The notes beneath the pieces are model-generated. The model ran no database searches, had not been told where the DNA came from, and was given only the letters and a program-made list of their open reading frames with translations. A stretch of DNA of 64,000 nucleotides from Bacteroidota bacterium (GTDB lineage: Bacteria; Bacteroidota; Bacteroidia; Bacteroidales; JAAAOM01), in assembly GCA_009908855.1 (NCBI GenBank), contig JAAAOM010000046.1, positions 1 to 64,000 on the forward strand. The letters run 5' to 3'. Shown here piece by piece: positions 62,732-64,000 of this stretch; within the stretch, counting starts at the first letter, position 1; every line of letters begins with the position of its first letter. A program made the position numbers and the translations under genes.

Positions 62732-64000
62732 CTAATCTTTCATGCCTACCAGTCTTTTAATTTCATTCAGCTTATTGAGGGCATCAACCGGTGTTAAGTT
62801 ATTCACGTCCAGCTTAACGATTTCGTCACGTATCTGTTTGAGCACCGGGTCATCGAGTTGGAAAAAGCTTAACTGAAAACCTTCTCTTTTTTCTGCCAGG
62901 TTACCAATGGGTTTTGATAGTTGCTGTCCCTGTCTGGAATTTTCAAGCTCACTCAGTACTTCATTGGCACGTGCCACCACACTTTTGGGCATACCAGCCA
63001 TACGTGCAACATGAATTCCAAAACTATGCTCACTGCCACCGGGTGTGAGTTTACGCAGAAAAATAATTTTGTCTTCCAGTTCTTTTATGGTAACATTAAA
63101 GTTTTTGACCCGGGGGTATTGACTTTGCATTTCATTCAGTTCGTGGTAATGGGTGGCAAAAAGTGTTTTTGCTTTGGCGGAGGGGTGTTCATGTATATAT
63201 TCAACCATTGCCCAGGCAATGGAGATACCGTCGTAAGTGCTGGTGCCCCGGCCAATTTCATCGAGCAAAACCAGGCTGCGGTTTGATAGATTATTAAGTA
63301 TACTGGCTGCTTCATGCATTTCCACCATAAAGGTAGACTCACCCAGCGAAATATTATCGGAAGCACCTACACGTGTAAATATTTTATCAACCCATCCAAT
63401 ACTGGCCGTTTCAGCTGGTACAAAGGAACCCGTTTGGGCCATTAACACAATTAGTGCTGTTTGGCGTAACAAGGCTGATTTACCAGCCATATTCGGACCG
63501 GTTATGATAATTACCTGCTGGTTTACATTGTCCAGCATTACGTCATTTGGCACATACGGCTGATCGAGCGGCAATTGTTTTTCGATCACCGGATGTCGGC
63601 CTTGTTTAATATTTATTTGATCCGATTCATTGATGTCGGGTCGTATGTATTTATTTTCCAGTGCTATCTTTGCAAAAGACAGCAAACAATCGATCTTGGC
63701 CAGAAGCGAAGCGTTTAACTGGATGGCTTGCAGGAAATCAAAAAGGCTCAATACCAGATCGTTGAACAATCGTGTTTCCAATTGCAAAATTTTTTCTTCG
63801 GCTCCCAGAATTTTGGCTTCATATTCTTTTAACTCCTCGGTAATATATCTTTCAGCGCTCACCAGGGTTTGTTTCCGAATCCACTCATTCGGTACTTTGT
63901 CTTTATGGGTATTACGTACCTCAATGTAGTATCCAAATACATTGTTATAGCTCACCTTTAATGAGGGAATACCGGTTTTTTCTGATTCACGTTGTTGCAA
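62732..64000 (-). CDS. mutS: DNA mismatch repair protein MutS, C-terminal part
   Basis: 422 residues visible; the N-terminal half lies beyond the window. The clamp/core region ends with ATPase motifs: Walker [32 protein letters not shown], Walker [21 protein letters not shown], and the H-loop [11 protein letters not shown]. The C-terminus holds the dimerisation helix and a short tail. Cut by the window edge, not a broken gene. Confidence 0.96.
   Translation of the reverse strand: MQQRESEKTGIPSLKVSYNNVFGYYIEVRNTHKDKVPNEWIRKQTLVSAERYITEELKEYEAKILGAEEKILQLETRLFNDLVLSLFDFLQAIQLNASLLAKIDCLLSFAKIALENKYIRPDINESDQINIKQGRHPVIEKQLPLDQPYVPNDVMLDNVNQQVIIITGPNMAGKSALLRQTALIVLMAQTGSFVPAETASIGWVDKIFTRVGASDNISLGESTFMVEMHEAASILNNLSNRSLVLLDEIGRGTSTYDGISIAWAMVEYIHEHPSAKAKTLFATHYHELNEMQSQYPRVKNFNVTIKELEDKIIFLRKLTPGGSEHSFGIHVARMAGMPKSVVARANEVLSELENSRQGQQLSKPIGNLAEKREGFQLSFFQLDDPVLKQIRDEIVKLDVNNLTPVDALNKLNEIKRLVGMKD

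Overview
The window is a Bacteroidota chromosome segment. The evidence is the gene content and order (mraZ-to-ftsZ cluster without murF or ddl, SusC-type TonB receptor, GlnN-type glutamine synthetase, IPExxxVDY protein after rnc, paired glycine-lipid acyltransferases, RprX/RprY-like two-component pair), A-rich start regions instead of strong Shine-Dalgarno sites, and several TAnnTTTG -7 elements typical of this phylum. An environmental Bacteroidales/Marinilabiliales-type organism is my inference. No rRNA and no CRISPR array were seen. One tRNA was found, Arg-CCG.

Layout. (1) 1-7250 is an accessory metal/arsenic region in decay. It holds a 3'-truncated outer-membrane protein, a frameshifted and truncated lipoprotein remnant joined in frame to a thioredoxin-like gene, a DoxX protein, a His-rich protein next to a 53-codon stump of a CusA-type RND pump, and an intact arsenical-type cassette (arsR, small redox protein, arsF-like, arsG-like, permease). 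Three near-identical GTTCGT-N6-ACGAAC operators serve that cassette. A GDCCVxC-protein stump then runs into a 161-bp tandem repeat that ends in the 3' end of tRNA-Arg. (2) 7407-22663, minus strand, is the full division and wall cluster mraZ-rsmH-ftsL-ftsI-murE-mraY-murD-ftsW-murG-murC-ftsQ-ftsA-ftsZ, with overlapping or closely packed genes and four 10-bp-phased MraZ boxes ahead of mraZ. (3) 22890-24840 holds a PlsC-like and a GNAT acyltransferase, probably glsA/glsB. (4) 24844-31949, minus strand, carries an amidophosphoribosyltransferase-like protein, a SPOR-type protein, a LEA-type lipoprotein, a TonB receptor, and a cupin/AraC/small-protein set. (5) 32237-43788 carries leuS, an M23 peptidase, purN, acpP-fabF-rnc, a two-component pair and a YebC protein. 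(6) 43888-45528 is an FMN-binding glutamate-synthase-like protein. (7) 45876-52329 is the leucine/isoleucine-precursor operon leuA-leuC-leuD-leuA2/cimA-like-leuB, behind a leader-peptide attenuator. (8) 52565-64000 holds an EamA transporter, a YqeY protein, an outer-membrane protein, tandem glutamine synthetases III and I, a serine hydrolase, a scar made of a pectate-lyase tail and an IS1634 transposase head, a DUF1361 membrane protein, and the C-terminal part of MutS cut by the window edge.

How the parts work together. The dcw cluster builds and divides the wall. The leu operon shares LeuB, LeuC and LeuD between leucine and probably a citramalate route to isoleucine; its leader peptide has seven Ile and three Leu codons in 22, which fits that double role. 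The ars cassette appears to be one ArsR regulon with separate operators before the regulator, the redox/efflux genes and the final permease. The most notable non-coding signals are the leu attenuator, the ArsR operator triplet, the MraZ box array with a further pair on the opposite strand, and the palindromic tandem repeat at tRNA-Arg.
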